The position numbers and the translations under genes were made by a program. Positions 1 to 6,952 of a stretch of 33,885 nt of DNA are shown here, piece by piece. The DNA is from CAYVKY01 sp964452115 (GTDB lineage Bacteria; Bacteroidota; Ignavibacteria; Tepidaquicellales; Tepidaquicellaceae). Each line of letters begins with the position of its first letter. Positions within the stretch are counted from its first letter, which is position 1. The stretch lies in assembly GCA_964452115.1 (NCBI GenBank), contig CAYVKY010000007.1:1-33885 (forward strand). The letters are read 5' to 3'. The notes beneath the pieces are model-generated. The model worked only from the letters and a program-made list of their open reading frames with translations, ran no database searches and had not been told where the DNA came from.

Positions 1-165
1 TTTTTCAAAGTCATTGCCAAAATCATCGAACGCGGTTTTTGTAATTTTTACATTGCTTTCAAGAAGGATATTTGCCTTCCCGTGCGCATCATCAAAAAAC
101 CTCCAACCGGATTCTTCTAACAGTTTATTTATCTTAATTCGTGCTGTGGGTTCCTTCCCTGACAT
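1..165 (-). CDS. Type I restriction enzyme R subunit / DEAD-box helicase (HsdR-like), N-terminal fragment
   Basis: The first 55 codons of a gene that runs off the left edge of the window. The peptide begins MSGKEPTARIKINKLLEESG and continues with WRFFDD, GKANI, LESNVKIT and a final NDFEK. From memory of the family, this matches the N-terminus of HsdR-type restriction subunits and related restriction helicases, where it precedes the PD-(D/E)xK nuclease core. That core and the helicase motifs lie outside the window, so catalytic residues cannot be checked. The ATG at 165-163 is the only reasonable start; an AT-rich stretch without an obvious Shine-Dalgarno lies upstream. The methylase (hsdM) and specificity (hsdS) partners are not visible here. 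The family call rests on N-terminal resemblance only. Confidence 0.65.
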   Translation of the reverse strand, partial: MSGKEPTARIKINKLLEESGWRFFDDAHGKANILLESNVKITKTAFDDFGNDFEK

Positions 166-256
166 ATAAATTATATTTTATTCAGCATTTTACCATAATA
201 AAAATTAAAATTAAATATAAAAACAAATCAAAATTTCGGCATAATCCAAAGTAGTT

Positions 257-475
257 TTATGGATGAAATTCAGGTTCATCTTCATATTTGAAATACATTA
301 AATCACGAATTGGGAGCATATATTTTACAAGAATTTTTCTGCCCTTTGCTTTTTTCATTATTTTAATTGCTCTGTCCATTCCGTATGTGTATGAAAGTGT
401 ATGTGCTACAGAGTCGCCCGGATGGAGTTTTTCGTATTCTTTACTAAGACGGAAAAAAGTTTTAATCCTATCCAT
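257..475 (-). CDS. Small hypothetical protein (72 aa)
   Basis: A 72-residue basic soluble protein with no signal peptide or membrane segment, which I do not recognise. It starts MDRIKTFFRLSKEYEKLHPG and ends EDEPEFHP. It lies on the same strand as the restriction-like gene, ending about 90 bp upstream of that gene's start, so the two could share a transcript. The opposite strand carries a hydrophobic reading frame of similar length, but the minus-strand frame has the more protein-like composition (charged helices, Gly-Asp and Pro turns). No Shine-Dalgarno is visible. Gene status is probable rather than certain. Confidence 0.45.
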   Translation of the reverse strand: MDRIKTFFRLSKEYEKLHPGDSVAHTLSYTYGMDRAIKIMKKAKGRKILVKYMLPIRDLMYFKYEDEPEFHP

Positions 476-630
476 ATTTATATTAATTGTTATTGATTAA
501 AAATAAATATTATTTAATAAAATAAAATCTCACGGTATGAGAATTGTTGCATTGGGTTTTTAAAAAAGGTTTCCGGCAGAATTTCTGTTTACAGCTTTCA
601 TAAAATAAATGTCTGTTAAATACGATGAGC

Positions 631-690
631 GTACCGCCGCTGGAGCAGCGGCACGAGGGGGCCGGGAGCGTTTTTGCGAAGGCTCCGGCT
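631..690 (+). repeat. GC-rich hairpin repeat, family A copy 1 (composite)
   Basis: The hairpin GCCGCT-GGAGC-AGCGGC (636-652) is followed by ACGAGGG and then a second imperfect hairpin (661-689, arms GCCGGGAGC and GGCTCCGGC around GTTTTTGCGAA). The core GCTGGAGCA...ACGAGG recurs at 3757-3782 (inverted) and 3826-3865. The part from GGAGCAGCGG to GCGTTTTTGC recurs near 3891-3926. Its GC content is well above that of the surrounding intergenic DNA. It behaves like a REP/BIME-type dispersed element; the mobilising enzyme is not in the window. Confidence 0.7.
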
Positions 691-753
691 TGGGGTGGTT
701 TATGTTTATTATTTGTCTTTTCAAAATCTTCGAATCTTTCAAAGTACACAAAT

Positions 754-789
754 AAAAAAAACTCCTACGCATTTTTATGCGAAGGAGTT
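754..789 (-). terminator. Rho-independent terminator of the OmpA-type gene
   Basis: Inverted arms AACTCCTACGCAT (760-772) and ATGCGAAGGAGTT (777-789) pair at 12 of 13 positions around a TTTT loop. The A-run at 754-760 becomes a U-tract on the minus strand. It sits just downstream of the stop codon at 813. Confidence 0.8.
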
Positions 790-812
790 TTGTTTAAATT
801 CAAAGTCTTATT

Positions 813-2276
813 TTACTTTGTGCGTTTGAATTCGATACGTCTGTTTTTGTACATGTTGTCGGGAGTATCGTTCGGTGCGACCGGCTGGTCGGGACCGTAT
901 CCAACTGCAGTGAGTCTGTCCGCTGCTACTCCGTGTTCAACGAGCCAGTTCATAACAGAATTTGCTCTGTCCTGTGAAAGTTTAATATTCTTGGCTCTCG
1001 TGCCTCTTGAATCTGTGTGTCCGCTGATTTCGTATGTTTCATTCGGATGTTTCTGAATGTACTGCAATGAATTCTTAAGTATTTCTTCCGAACCTGAAGT
1101 GATTGCGGAACTGTTGGTTTCAAAATTGATGCCTTCAAGCACCATCTTTTCGCCGACTTCCATTTGCTTCGGAGGCCAATTTAAATCATCTGACGGGTCA
1201 AGCGGGTTTGAACCTCTATTAACTTCTACGCCGTCATTTACACTGCCGCCGTCAGTGTCTGCTTTCAGCGGATCGGTGTGATACCTGTTCACTTCGTCAC
1301 CGTCAGTAAGTCCGTCACCGTCTGTATCGGCTTTGAGCGGGTCAGTGTGGTATATCAGCACTTCCTGCCCGTCATTAAGTCCGTCCCCGTCTGTATCCGG
1401 ATTCAGCGGGTCAGTGTGATATTGCAGCACTTCCTGTCCGTCCGTAAGTCCGTCACCGTCTGTGTCTGCTTTAAGCGGGTCGGTGTGATAAATTTTCACT
1501 TCATCGCCGTCTTTCAGTCCGTCACCGTCTGTATCGGGATTATTCGGATTTGTGTGATAAACATTAATCTCTTCATAATCCGTCAGGCCGTCGCCGTCTG
1601 AATCTTTAGATAAATCCTCGGGCGGTTTAGGTTTGGAAATTTCTTTATATCCGCCAAATGTAATCCCAAGTCCGATGTTCAACGCTCCGTCACCAAGTGA
1701 CCCCCATTTGACATTGTTAATTTTGTCCGAACAATAATATGCAAAACCTGCTGTAAGGTCGAGTGAAACTCCCTGTGCGAGTTTGAATTCCGAACCAATT
1801 CCGATTTCAGGAAAACCTGTCCAACCGCTTTCGAAATTCACATCGGGATTTGGACCTAAGGCGAGTTCGCCTTCCATGTTGTGAGACTCCGCACCTTTAG
1901 TGCCGTAATACCGTAATACACCGCCGCCAACGTATGCGTAAGGATTCACGCCTTTCAGCATAAACGGATAGTACACAAGACGTAAATCTATTGGTATTAA
2001 ATCGGTTGAGACTTCTCCCCTGTTTGCGAAAGTCTGCAAGTGATCAAGCATTCTGTATTTGCCATAACCAAATCCTAATTCCAGTCCGAAATGGTCGGTC
2101 AATTCTTTGTTTAAATAACCGCGGGCAAGCCACGAAAATTTTTCGGATTGTAATTCTGTGGTTGGATAAAGATAACTCCCCTGAACACCACCCTTGACAT
2201 TATATCCATTAAACTGTGAGTAAACTGTGATAGGAACGAATAATAATGCCATAAACACATAAAATAGTCTTTTCAT
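813..2276 (-). CDS. OmpA-family outer-membrane protein with thrombospondin type-3 repeats
   Basis: A 487-residue envelope protein. Residues 1-20 form a signal peptide (MKRLFYVFMALLFVPITVYS). Residues 21-210 are rich in aromatic/glycine strands and resemble an eight-stranded OmpA-type beta barrel. Residues 225-365 hold six repeats of about 23 aa with the calcium-binding core DTDGDGLxDGxEV followed by YHTDPL. Residues 375-487 are an OmpA C-terminal peptidoglycan-binding domain, with GHTDSRG and LSQDRA carrying the conserved Asp (D422) and Arg (R437). The family anchors the outer membrane to the cell wall; the TSP3 rod probably spans the periplasm and is stiffened by Ca2+. The gene stands alone with its own terminator. 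The last repeat is degenerate (DTDGGSVNDG). The family call is secure; the barrel topology is inferred. Confidence 0.93.
   Translation of the reverse strand: MKRLFYVFMALLFVPITVYSQFNGYNVKGGVQGSYLYPTTELQSEKFSWLARGYLNKELTDHFGLELGFGYGKYRMLDHLQTFANRGEVSTDLIPIDLRLVYYPFMLKGVNPYAYVGGGVLRYYGTKGAESHNMEGELALGPNPDVNFESGWTGFPEIGIGSEFKLAQGVSLDLTAGFAYYCSDKINNVKWGSLGDGALNIGLGITFGGYKEISKPKPPEDLSKDSDGDGLTDYEEINVYHTNPNNPDTDGDGLKDGDEVKIYHTDPLKADTDGDGLTDGQEVLQYHTDPLNPDTDGDGLNDGQEVLIYHTDPLKADTDGDGLTDGDEVNRYHTDPLKADTDGGSVNDGVEVNRGSNPLDPSDDLNWPPKQMEVGEKMVLEGINFETNSSAITSGSEEILKNSLQYIQKHPNETYEISGHTDSRGTRAKNIKLSQDRANSVMNWLVEHGVAADRLTAVGYGPDQPVAPNDTPDNMYKNRRIEFKRTK
1188..1604 (-). repeat. In-gene tandem repeat of about 69 bp encoding TSP3 units
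   Basis: Six head-to-tail units within the OmpA-type gene, each encoding DTDGDGL and YHTDP segments. The four central units are nearly identical in DNA (repeated 'gtccgtcaccgtctgt' and 'gcgggtc.gtgtgata'). The outer units are diverged. Such arrays can gain or lose units by slippage or recombination. Confidence 0.85.
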
Positions 2277-2380
2277 AACGTGTAAATTTTAATTCATAAA
2301 ATATAGTTTTTTATGTAAAATATAATGCGCTTTTATAATATTAACACTCCCCTCATTAAATAAAGTTTCGGAAAATAAAA

Positions 2381-2409
2381 AAGGCATATTTTTAAAAAAA
2401 ATATGCCTT
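2381..2409 (-). terminator. Rho-independent terminator of the YHS-domain gene
   Basis: Perfect inverted arms AAGGCATATTTTT (2381-2393) and AAAAATATGCCTT (2397-2409) lie just past the stop codon at 2432. An A-rich flank at 2372-2382 gives a U-tract on the minus strand. Confidence 0.8.
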
Positions 2410-2431
2410 CTAAAAAACTTATTATTAAAAT

Positions 2432-3079
2432 TTATTTTTGCACGTTCAGATATTTTTCCGGTTCTGCTTCAAATTTCTTGATGCAGGGTTCACAGCAGAA
2501 ATAATATTTAACCCCGTTATAAACTGTGCTCACTTCTTTTTTGGCTGCTTCACCGGTTACCGGACATTTAATTTCATCTTTAATATAGTCCGCCGGTTCT
2601 TTTTTGAATTTGCCGACACATCCTTCGCAGCAGAAAGTATATTCTTTTCCAAGATATGAAAATTTTACGCCATCGCCTTCAATGGTTTCACCGGTTACAG
2701 GACACAATTTCACTGAATCCCTGAATGCCTGTGCAGTATTTTTATTGCATTCTTTTTTCATTTTTCCGCAGTTTTTATTCATACCGCAGCCGTTATCACT
2801 TTTTCCGCTTTTATTGCAATCCTGTTTCATCTGACAATTCATTTTGGACATATCGCATTTCGCTGAATCCATTGTGCATTTGCCGTCCATTGTGCACTTG
2901 CCGTCCGTCATACATTTGCCGTCCATCGTGCAGTTACCGTCATTTTTGCATTCGGTGTTTTTACAATTTTCACATTTGCATTTCGGGTCAGGGTCTTCAG
3001 ATTTACTCTGAGACACTTTACTAATTATTACCACTGCAATAATCAGTGTAAAAACCATTAAAAGATATTTAATTTTCAT
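2432..3079 (-). CDS. Cysteine-rich secreted protein with two YHS (heavy-metal-binding) domains
   Basis: A 215-residue exported protein with 22 cysteines. Residues 1-21 form a hydrophobic signal or anchor (MKIKYLLMVFTLIIAVVIIS). Next comes a Cys/Met-rich linker with 14 cysteines and repeats of the type CTMDGKC. Two tandem YHS/TRASH-like modules follow, each with CPVTGE, an aromatic strand, FCC, xxC and a KFxxxPxxY helix. YHS modules are found in metallochaperones and in copper/heavy-metal ATPases, so binding of Cu or another soft metal outside the cytoplasm is a fair inference; the metal is not known. I chose the ATG at 3079 rather than 3106 because it places the signal peptide at the N-terminus. 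The gene is monocistronic, and no metal transporter or metal regulator is adjacent. Confidence 0.8.
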   Translation of the reverse strand: MKIKYLLMVFTLIIAVVIISKVSQSKSEDPDPKCKCENCKNTECKNDGNCTMDGKCMTDGKCTMDGKCTMDSAKCDMSKMNCQMKQDCNKSGKSDNGCGMNKNCGKMKKECNKNTAQAFRDSVKLCPVTGETIEGDGVKFSYLGKEYTFCCEGCVGKFKKEPADYIKDEIKCPVTGEAAKKEVSTVYNGVKYYFCCEPCIKKFEAEPEKYLNVQK

Positions 3080-3236
3080 GTAAATAAATTTAATTAAAAT
3101 TATCAAGTAAGATAAAATTTACAAACGTTTTTTTCAATGAATAAGCCGGAAATTATTTTACATTATTTTTAAAATGCTATTATTACTATATTTCGTATAT
3201 ATTTTTAATTTAAAAAATCCGCTATATATCAAATTT

Positions 3237-3683
3237 ATGATTATACGAAAGGCTCAAAAGAAAGACTCAAAGGAATTAATCAGACTTATTGAAGAACTCG
3301 CAGACTTTGAAAAATTGTCACCTCCCGATATGCCGGCGCAGAAAAGACTGCTTGCAGCGGCATTTTCAAAGCAGCCTAAAATTAATATATTGGTTGCCGA
3401 AGAAAAAGGAAAGTTGATTGCATACGCTATTTACATGTTTCTTTTTTCATCCTTTCTTGCCAAACCGACTTTATACCTTGAGGATATTTATGTTTCAAAT
3501 AATTTCAGGAGAAGCGGAACCGGAAAAAAAATTTTTGACAAATTAATTTCAATCGCAAAAACTAAAAAATGCGGCAGGCTTGAACTGATGGTTCTGAACT
3601 GGAATAAAAACGCAATCCGTTTCTATGAAAAATATTCCGCACGTCAACTGAAGGAGTGGAAGTTTTACCGCATGGAGTTTTAG
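3237..3683 (+). CDS. GNAT-family N-acetyltransferase (diamine acetyltransferase-like)
   Basis: A 148-residue single-domain GNAT enzyme that transfers acetyl from acetyl-CoA to an amine. Motif A is visible as LEDIYVSNNFRRSGTGKKIF (residues 81-100), where RRSGTG forms the CoA pyrophosphate loop. Residues 122-130 (WNKNAIRFY) give the family's C-terminal motif with the likely general acid Tyr130. The pattern YLEDIYV ... NW(N)xxAIxFYxK is typical of the spermidine/diamine acetyltransferase branch, so a polyamine or small amine is a possible substrate, but this is not proven. An in-frame ATG at 3174 would add a hydrophobic 21-residue extension; the ATG at 3237 starts exactly at the fold's first strand (MIIRKA) and is preferred. 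The gene is isolated, and hairpin repeats begin about 30 bp after its stop. Confidence 0.85.
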   Translation: MIIRKAQKKDSKELIRLIEELADFEKLSPPDMPAQKRLLAAAFSKQPKINILVAEEKGKLIAYAIYMFLFSSFLAKPTLYLEDIYVSNNFRRSGTGKKIFDKLISIAKTKKCGRLELMVLNWNKNAIRFYEKYSARQLKEWKFYRMEF

Positions 3684-3713
3684 AGATTTTCATTACAGGG
3701 TAAATTTAAAACC

Positions 3714-3733
3714 TTCCCAAGCTGGATAGCTTA
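3714..3733 (+). repeat. Family A hairpin repeat, decayed copy
   Basis: TTCCCAAGCTGGATAGCTT resembles an arm-GCTGGA-arm unit (TTCCCAAGCTGGAGCTTGGGAA type) that has lost most of its right arm. It lies next to the intact inverted copy at 3757-3782. Confidence 0.5.
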
Positions 3734-3756
3734 TGCAAAAACAAACCCTAATTCCT

Positions 3757-3782
3757 CGTTCCTATGCTCCAGCGTAGGAACG
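3757..3782 (-). repeat. Family A hairpin repeat, inverted copy
   Basis: Arms CGTTCCTATGC and GCGTAGGAACG pair over 11 bp (one G-T) around a TCCA loop. On the minus strand it reads CGTTCCTACGCTGGAGCATA followed by GGAACGAGG, giving the shared GCTGGAGCA...ACGAGG core with arms different from those of the copy at 636-652. Confidence 0.75.
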
Positions 3783-3825
3783 CATATTATATTTAACAGA
3801 TATTTATTTTGTGATTATGTTTTAC

Positions 3826-3865
3826 GTGCCGACGCTGGAGTCCCGAGTACTCGGGAGCACGAGGG
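3826..3865 (+). repeat. Family A hairpin repeat with nested palindrome
   Basis: GACGCTGGAG is followed by the perfect 16-bp palindrome TCCCGAGTACTCGGGA (3841-3856), then GCACGAGGG. It looks like a family A unit whose loop carries a second hairpin. Confidence 0.65.
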
Positions 3866-3879
3866 AGTTGCGGTGTTTT

Positions 3880-3930
3880 AGCACGGGTACCGGAGCAGCG
3901 GTACGGGGGAACCTGGTGCGTTTTTGCTCG
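3880..3930 (+). repeat. Family A composite repeat, copy 2
   Basis: The hairpin GTACCG-GAGCAG-CGGTAC (3887-3904) is followed by GGGGGAAC and then GGTGCGTTTTTGCTCGG. The order (hairpin, G-run, GCGTTTTTGC) matches the composite copy at 631-690, with different but still complementary arms. Confidence 0.65.
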
Positions 3931-4053
3931 GTATCTACTGTGCCGGCAGGCATACTTGAGAGCGTCAACACAAAGCAATATCAAACGGATATAAAAATTA
4001 AACTTAATTATGTAATGAAAAAAATTTCTTAAAAATATTATATTATAGATACG

Positions 4054-5898
4054 ATGAGAATTTCAAATGAAAAAATTAATGAAATAGCGCGCGCGAATGA
4101 CATTGTGGATGTGATTTCGCAATACGTGAGGGTGAAAAAGGCAGGTAAAAATTTTATTGCGCTGTGTCCGTTTCATCCCGATAAAAATCCGTCTATGCAC
4201 ATATCGCAGTCGAAGCAGGTGTATCACTGCTTCTCCTGCAAAGCCGGCGGAAACGTTTATACTTTCGTACAGAATTACGAAAAGATTTCTTTTATGGACG
4301 CGGTAATAAAGCTTGCAGAGCGCGCCGGCATCGAACTTAAACAAAGCGAATATGCTCCCGACCTTAACAATGAGATTACAAAACTTTTTGAAATAAATAA
4401 ACTCGCGGCAAAATTTTATTTTGATAACCTGATAAAACTTCAGGGTGAAGAAAAAGATTTTGTTTATGAATACCTCGATAAAAGAAAACTGAAAAAAAAT
4501 ACGATTGTTACTTTCGGCATCGGCTATGCACCGAAAGGATGGAACAATCTTCACAGTTACTTTATAGACAACGGACTCTTTACCGAAAAAGACCTCGTTA
4601 AGGCAGGACTTCTGCGCGAAAAAGAGAACAACAGATATTATGACACATTCCGCGGGCGAATTATCTTTCCGATTTTTAATGAAAGCGGAAAGCCGGTTGC
4701 ATTCGGTGCGAGAAAAATTTATGATGACGACGAAATTGCCGGCAAGTATATAAACTCCCCCGAAACGCCCGTGTATCAGAAGCGGCAGGTGCTTTACGGG
4801 CTTAACTTTGCGGCTGACGATATAAGAAGAAAAAACGAAGTGATAATTGTAGAGGGTTATATGGACCTGATTTCGCTTCATCAGTCCGGAATAAACAACG
4901 TGGTTGCTTCAAGCGGAACTGCGTTTACAATCGAACAGGTGAAACTTCTTGCGCGCTACACAAATAATATCACACTTCTCTTTGATGCGGATGCAGCAGG
5001 CGTGAAAGCGGCAAAATCTGGAATGCTGCTTGTGCTCGAAGAAGACCTGAATCTGAATATAGTAACGCTTCCCGAAGGCGAAGACCCGGACAGCGTAATC
5101 AGCATAAAAGGCGTTGAAGGTTTTAAAAAATTCCTCGAAGATAAAAAATCACTCATAGAATTCATTACTCTATTATATTCAAAAGACAATAAACTTTCCA
5201 AACCCGAAGACAAAGCATTATTTGTCAAAGAAGTGATAAGTTATATTTCCCATATTCCCGATGCAATCAAAAGAGCATTCTATATTCAGGACATTGCGCG
5301 GAAATATAATCTTTATGAATCGGAGCTGCATGAGGAACTCGGCAAAATTATAAGGCAGAATAAAAAGGAAAGTTTTCCAAAGTCATCGGTTGTGATTCCG
5401 CAAAATGAAAAAACTGCAGAAAATAAAAAATCCGGGAAAATTCCCGCCGAAGAAATGGAACTTATTGAAATTTTTCTCAGTGCGGATGAAGATTCAATTA
5501 CGTACCTTGAAAATAACCTCGAAATAAATTTTATTGAATCCAAAGTAATAAAGGAAATTGTTGAAATATTTCTCGATGAACTTATAAACAGCGGAGAGAT
5601 TAATCCCGGTATGATTCTTAACAAGATGCCGTCCGAAGAAGCAAAAACGATTGTACGCGAAAAGTCATTTTCGAAATATTCCATCAGCGAATATGATTCA
5701 TTTGACAAACACAACCTGCTTTATACCCCGAGGAAAGATACCACAGATTACAGGCAGCACTCACGTGACCTGATAAAAAAATTCAAAATCAAAAACATAA
5801 ATAAAATCATAGAAGAAAAAAGGCGTTCAAAAACCGGACTTAATGAAATAGTCAAGTTAAGGCAGATGATTCTGGAAATTCAAAATTCAAAGGAATGA
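4054..5898 (+). CDS. dnaG: DNA primase DnaG
   Basis: A 614-residue bacterial primase that makes RNA primers at the replication fork. The N-terminal CHC2 zinc-binding domain has ligands C38, H41, C59 and C62 (ALCPFHPDKNPSMHI ... YHCFSCKAGG). The RNA-polymerase core follows, with GYAPKGW and FRGRIIFPI. The TOPRIM subdomain has E267 in VEGYMD and D311/D313 in LLFDADAAG, the metal-binding residues. The C-terminal part, from about residue 430, is divergent and charged, as is usual for the DnaB-helicase-binding domain. The length is normal for the family. The start at 4054 (MRISNEKINEIARANDIVDV) matches the typical DnaG N-terminus. The stop codon overlaps the next gene's ATG by 4 nt, so the two are translationally coupled. 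Confidence 0.97.
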   Translation: MRISNEKINEIARANDIVDVISQYVRVKKAGKNFIALCPFHPDKNPSMHISQSKQVYHCFSCKAGGNVYTFVQNYEKISFMDAVIKLAERAGIELKQSEYAPDLNNEITKLFEINKLAAKFYFDNLIKLQGEEKDFVYEYLDKRKLKKNTIVTFGIGYAPKGWNNLHSYFIDNGLFTEKDLVKAGLLREKENNRYYDTFRGRIIFPIFNESGKPVAFGARKIYDDDEIAGKYINSPETPVYQKRQVLYGLNFAADDIRRKNEVIIVEGYMDLISLHQSGINNVVASSGTAFTIEQVKLLARYTNNITLLFDADAAGVKAAKSGMLLVLEEDLNLNIVTLPEGEDPDSVISIKGVEGFKKFLEDKKSLIEFITLLYSKDNKLSKPEDKALFVKEVISYISHIPDAIKRAFYIQDIARKYNLYESELHEELGKIIRQNKKESFPKSSVVIPQNEKTAENKKSGKIPAEEMELIEIFLSADEDSITYLENNLEINFIESKVIKEIVEIFLDELINSGEINPGMILNKMPSEEAKTIVREKSFSKYSISEYDSFDKHNLLYTPRKDTTDYRQHSRDLIKKFKIKNINKIIEEKRRSKTGLNEIVKLRQMILEIQNSKE

Positions 5899-6512
5899 AT
5901 TATCCAGCCGCATTAGTTCTGCTCGCCGCCAATATAATAATTTACTTCATCTGTTTTAAGGACAGGGAATATTACTTCAGGCATTTCGCCGAATGGCCTC
6001 ACTCCATAGTATATGAAAAAAAATTCTATCAGGTGATAACATCCGCATTTCTTCACGCGGATTTATTTCATCTGATTTTCAATATGATTACGCTGTATTC
6101 TTTCGGAAGTTTTCTTGAGGAATATTTCATACATATTAAAGGCCTGCCGGCGGGTTCGCTTTACTTTATCATAGTTTATTTTTCTTCGATGCTTCTCGGT
6201 TCACTGTTCACACTGGCGGTTCATTTCAGAAATCCTGAATACGTCGCAGTCGGTGCGTCCGGGGCAATTTCCGGCGTACTGCTTTCATTCATAATGTTTT
6301 TTCCGAAGGCGCCGATTAGTATATTTCTGATTCCCATACCCGTGCCTGCATACTTATTTGCTGTTATTTATATCGCAGTTTCGATTTACGGAGTTAAGAA
6401 AAATTTCGGGAATATCGGGCACGAGGCACATCTGGGGGGAGCAATAGGAGGAGTGATTTCGACTTTGATTTTATTTCCGCAGTCGCTTGGAAATTTTCTC
6501 GGCAAGTTCTGA
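5895..6512 (+). CDS. Rhomboid-family intramembrane serine protease
   Basis: A 205-residue polytopic membrane protein that would cleave transmembrane substrates within the bilayer. The catalytic serine is S122 in GASG (VGASGAISGVL). The catalytic histidine is H179 in HEAHLGG, in the last-but-one helix. The HADLFHLIFNM segment (residues 54-64) gives the conserved His/Asn that helps form the oxyanion hole. About six hydrophobic helices are visible, as in GlpG-type rhomboids without extra domains. It overlaps dnaG by the 4-nt ATGA and is therefore probably co-translated with it. It ends 5 bp from a convergent gene. The family call is firm; the substrate is unknown. Confidence 0.92.
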   Translation: MNYPAALVLLAANIIIYFICFKDREYYFRHFAEWPHSIVYEKKFYQVITSAFLHADLFHLIFNMITLYSFGSFLEEYFIHIKGLPAGSLYFIIVYFSSMLLGSLFTLAVHFRNPEYVAVGASGAISGVLLSFIMFFPKAPISIFLIPIPVPAYLFAVIYIAVSIYGVKKNFGNIGHEAHLGGAIGGVISTLILFPQSLGNFLGKF

Positions 6513-6517
6513 TTGGC

Positions 6518-6940
6518 TCATCCGTTTCTGAAAATTTTCCTGTCAATTAAAAAATATGCTGCAACTATAATAACAAATCCCATCAGTGAAAGTATTGCAA
6601 GCAGAGGATTTCCGTTTCCTAAAAAGTCATATATCTTCTGAAATAAATTAAAAATTCCGCTATTATAACTCTCCGCAATCGTATTATCTACAGTGTCCGA
6701 TGAACCTGCACCGCTGAGCACCGCTGTTATTATCACGCTTGCCAGGCCGATAACAGAAATTACCGCAAATGAAATCCGCTTTACAAATTTTCCTGTTTTT
6801 GCCTCTTCTCTTTTATATCTCTCCTGCAATTGTATTTTATCCATTACGGATTCCGTAAAGCGGCTGCGGGTTTCCATATTCAGCGAATCCTTTATTCCGC
6901 TTTCGAGAAATTTGTCAATATTATTGTTTTGTAATTCCAT
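6518..6940 (-). CDS. Small two-helix membrane protein, possible anti-sigma factor
   Basis: A 140-residue protein with a charged N-terminal cytoplasmic segment (about 1-52) and two hydrophobic helices (about 53-75 and 112-132). A short Ser/Asp-rich loop separates the helices. It follows the ECF sigma-factor gene by 12 nt on the same strand, where an anti-sigma factor is expected, and the N-terminal segment could be the sigma-binding part. It lacks the HxxxCxxC zinc anti-sigma motif, and I do not recognise a named family, so the role is inferred from position and topology. It ends 5 bp from the convergent rhomboid gene. Confidence 0.7.
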   Translation of the reverse strand: MELQNNNIDKFLESGIKDSLNMETRSRFTESVMDKIQLQERYKREEAKTGKFVKRISFAVISVIGLASVIITAVLSGAGSSDTVDNTIAESYNSGIFNLFQKIYDFLGNGNPLLAILSLMGFVIIVAAYFLIDRKIFRNG

Positions 6941-6952
6941 TTCAAAAAATTT

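Larger units (their letters stand above)
500..810. other. Intergenic region, no gene: repeats and terminator
   Basis: I see no convincing gene here. The stretch holds a GC-rich composite repeat (two hairpins at 636-652 and 661-689) and the terminator of the OmpA-type gene at 754-789. Reading frames crossing it are shadows of the repeat or of the antisense of the OmpA gene. Confidence 0.6.
3684..4053. other. Repeat-filled intergenic region upstream of dnaG
   Basis: This 370-bp gap holds no believable gene. A 73-codon frame at 3811-4032 is built from repeat DNA. It contains at least four family A hairpin copies or fragments (3714-3733, 3757-3782, 3826-3865, 3887-3926) and then an AT-rich dnaG leader with no Shine-Dalgarno. 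Confidence 0.6.

Noticed and set aside
288..500. Plus-strand 70-codon hydrophobic reading frame
   Set aside because: It is the antisense of the 257-475 gene; its hydrophobicity follows from reading Lys/Glu-rich codons backwards, and there is no start context.
756..789. Terminator hairpin as another copy of the AACTCCTACGGAGTT repeat
   Set aside because: It shares AACTCCTACG but has longer 13-nt arms, a TTTT loop and a U-tract, which fits a terminator; the shared bases may be coincidental.
3811..4032. 73-codon reading frame upstream of dnaG
   Set aside because: It is made of the hairpin repeats, and its product has repeat-derived composition with no protein-like pattern.
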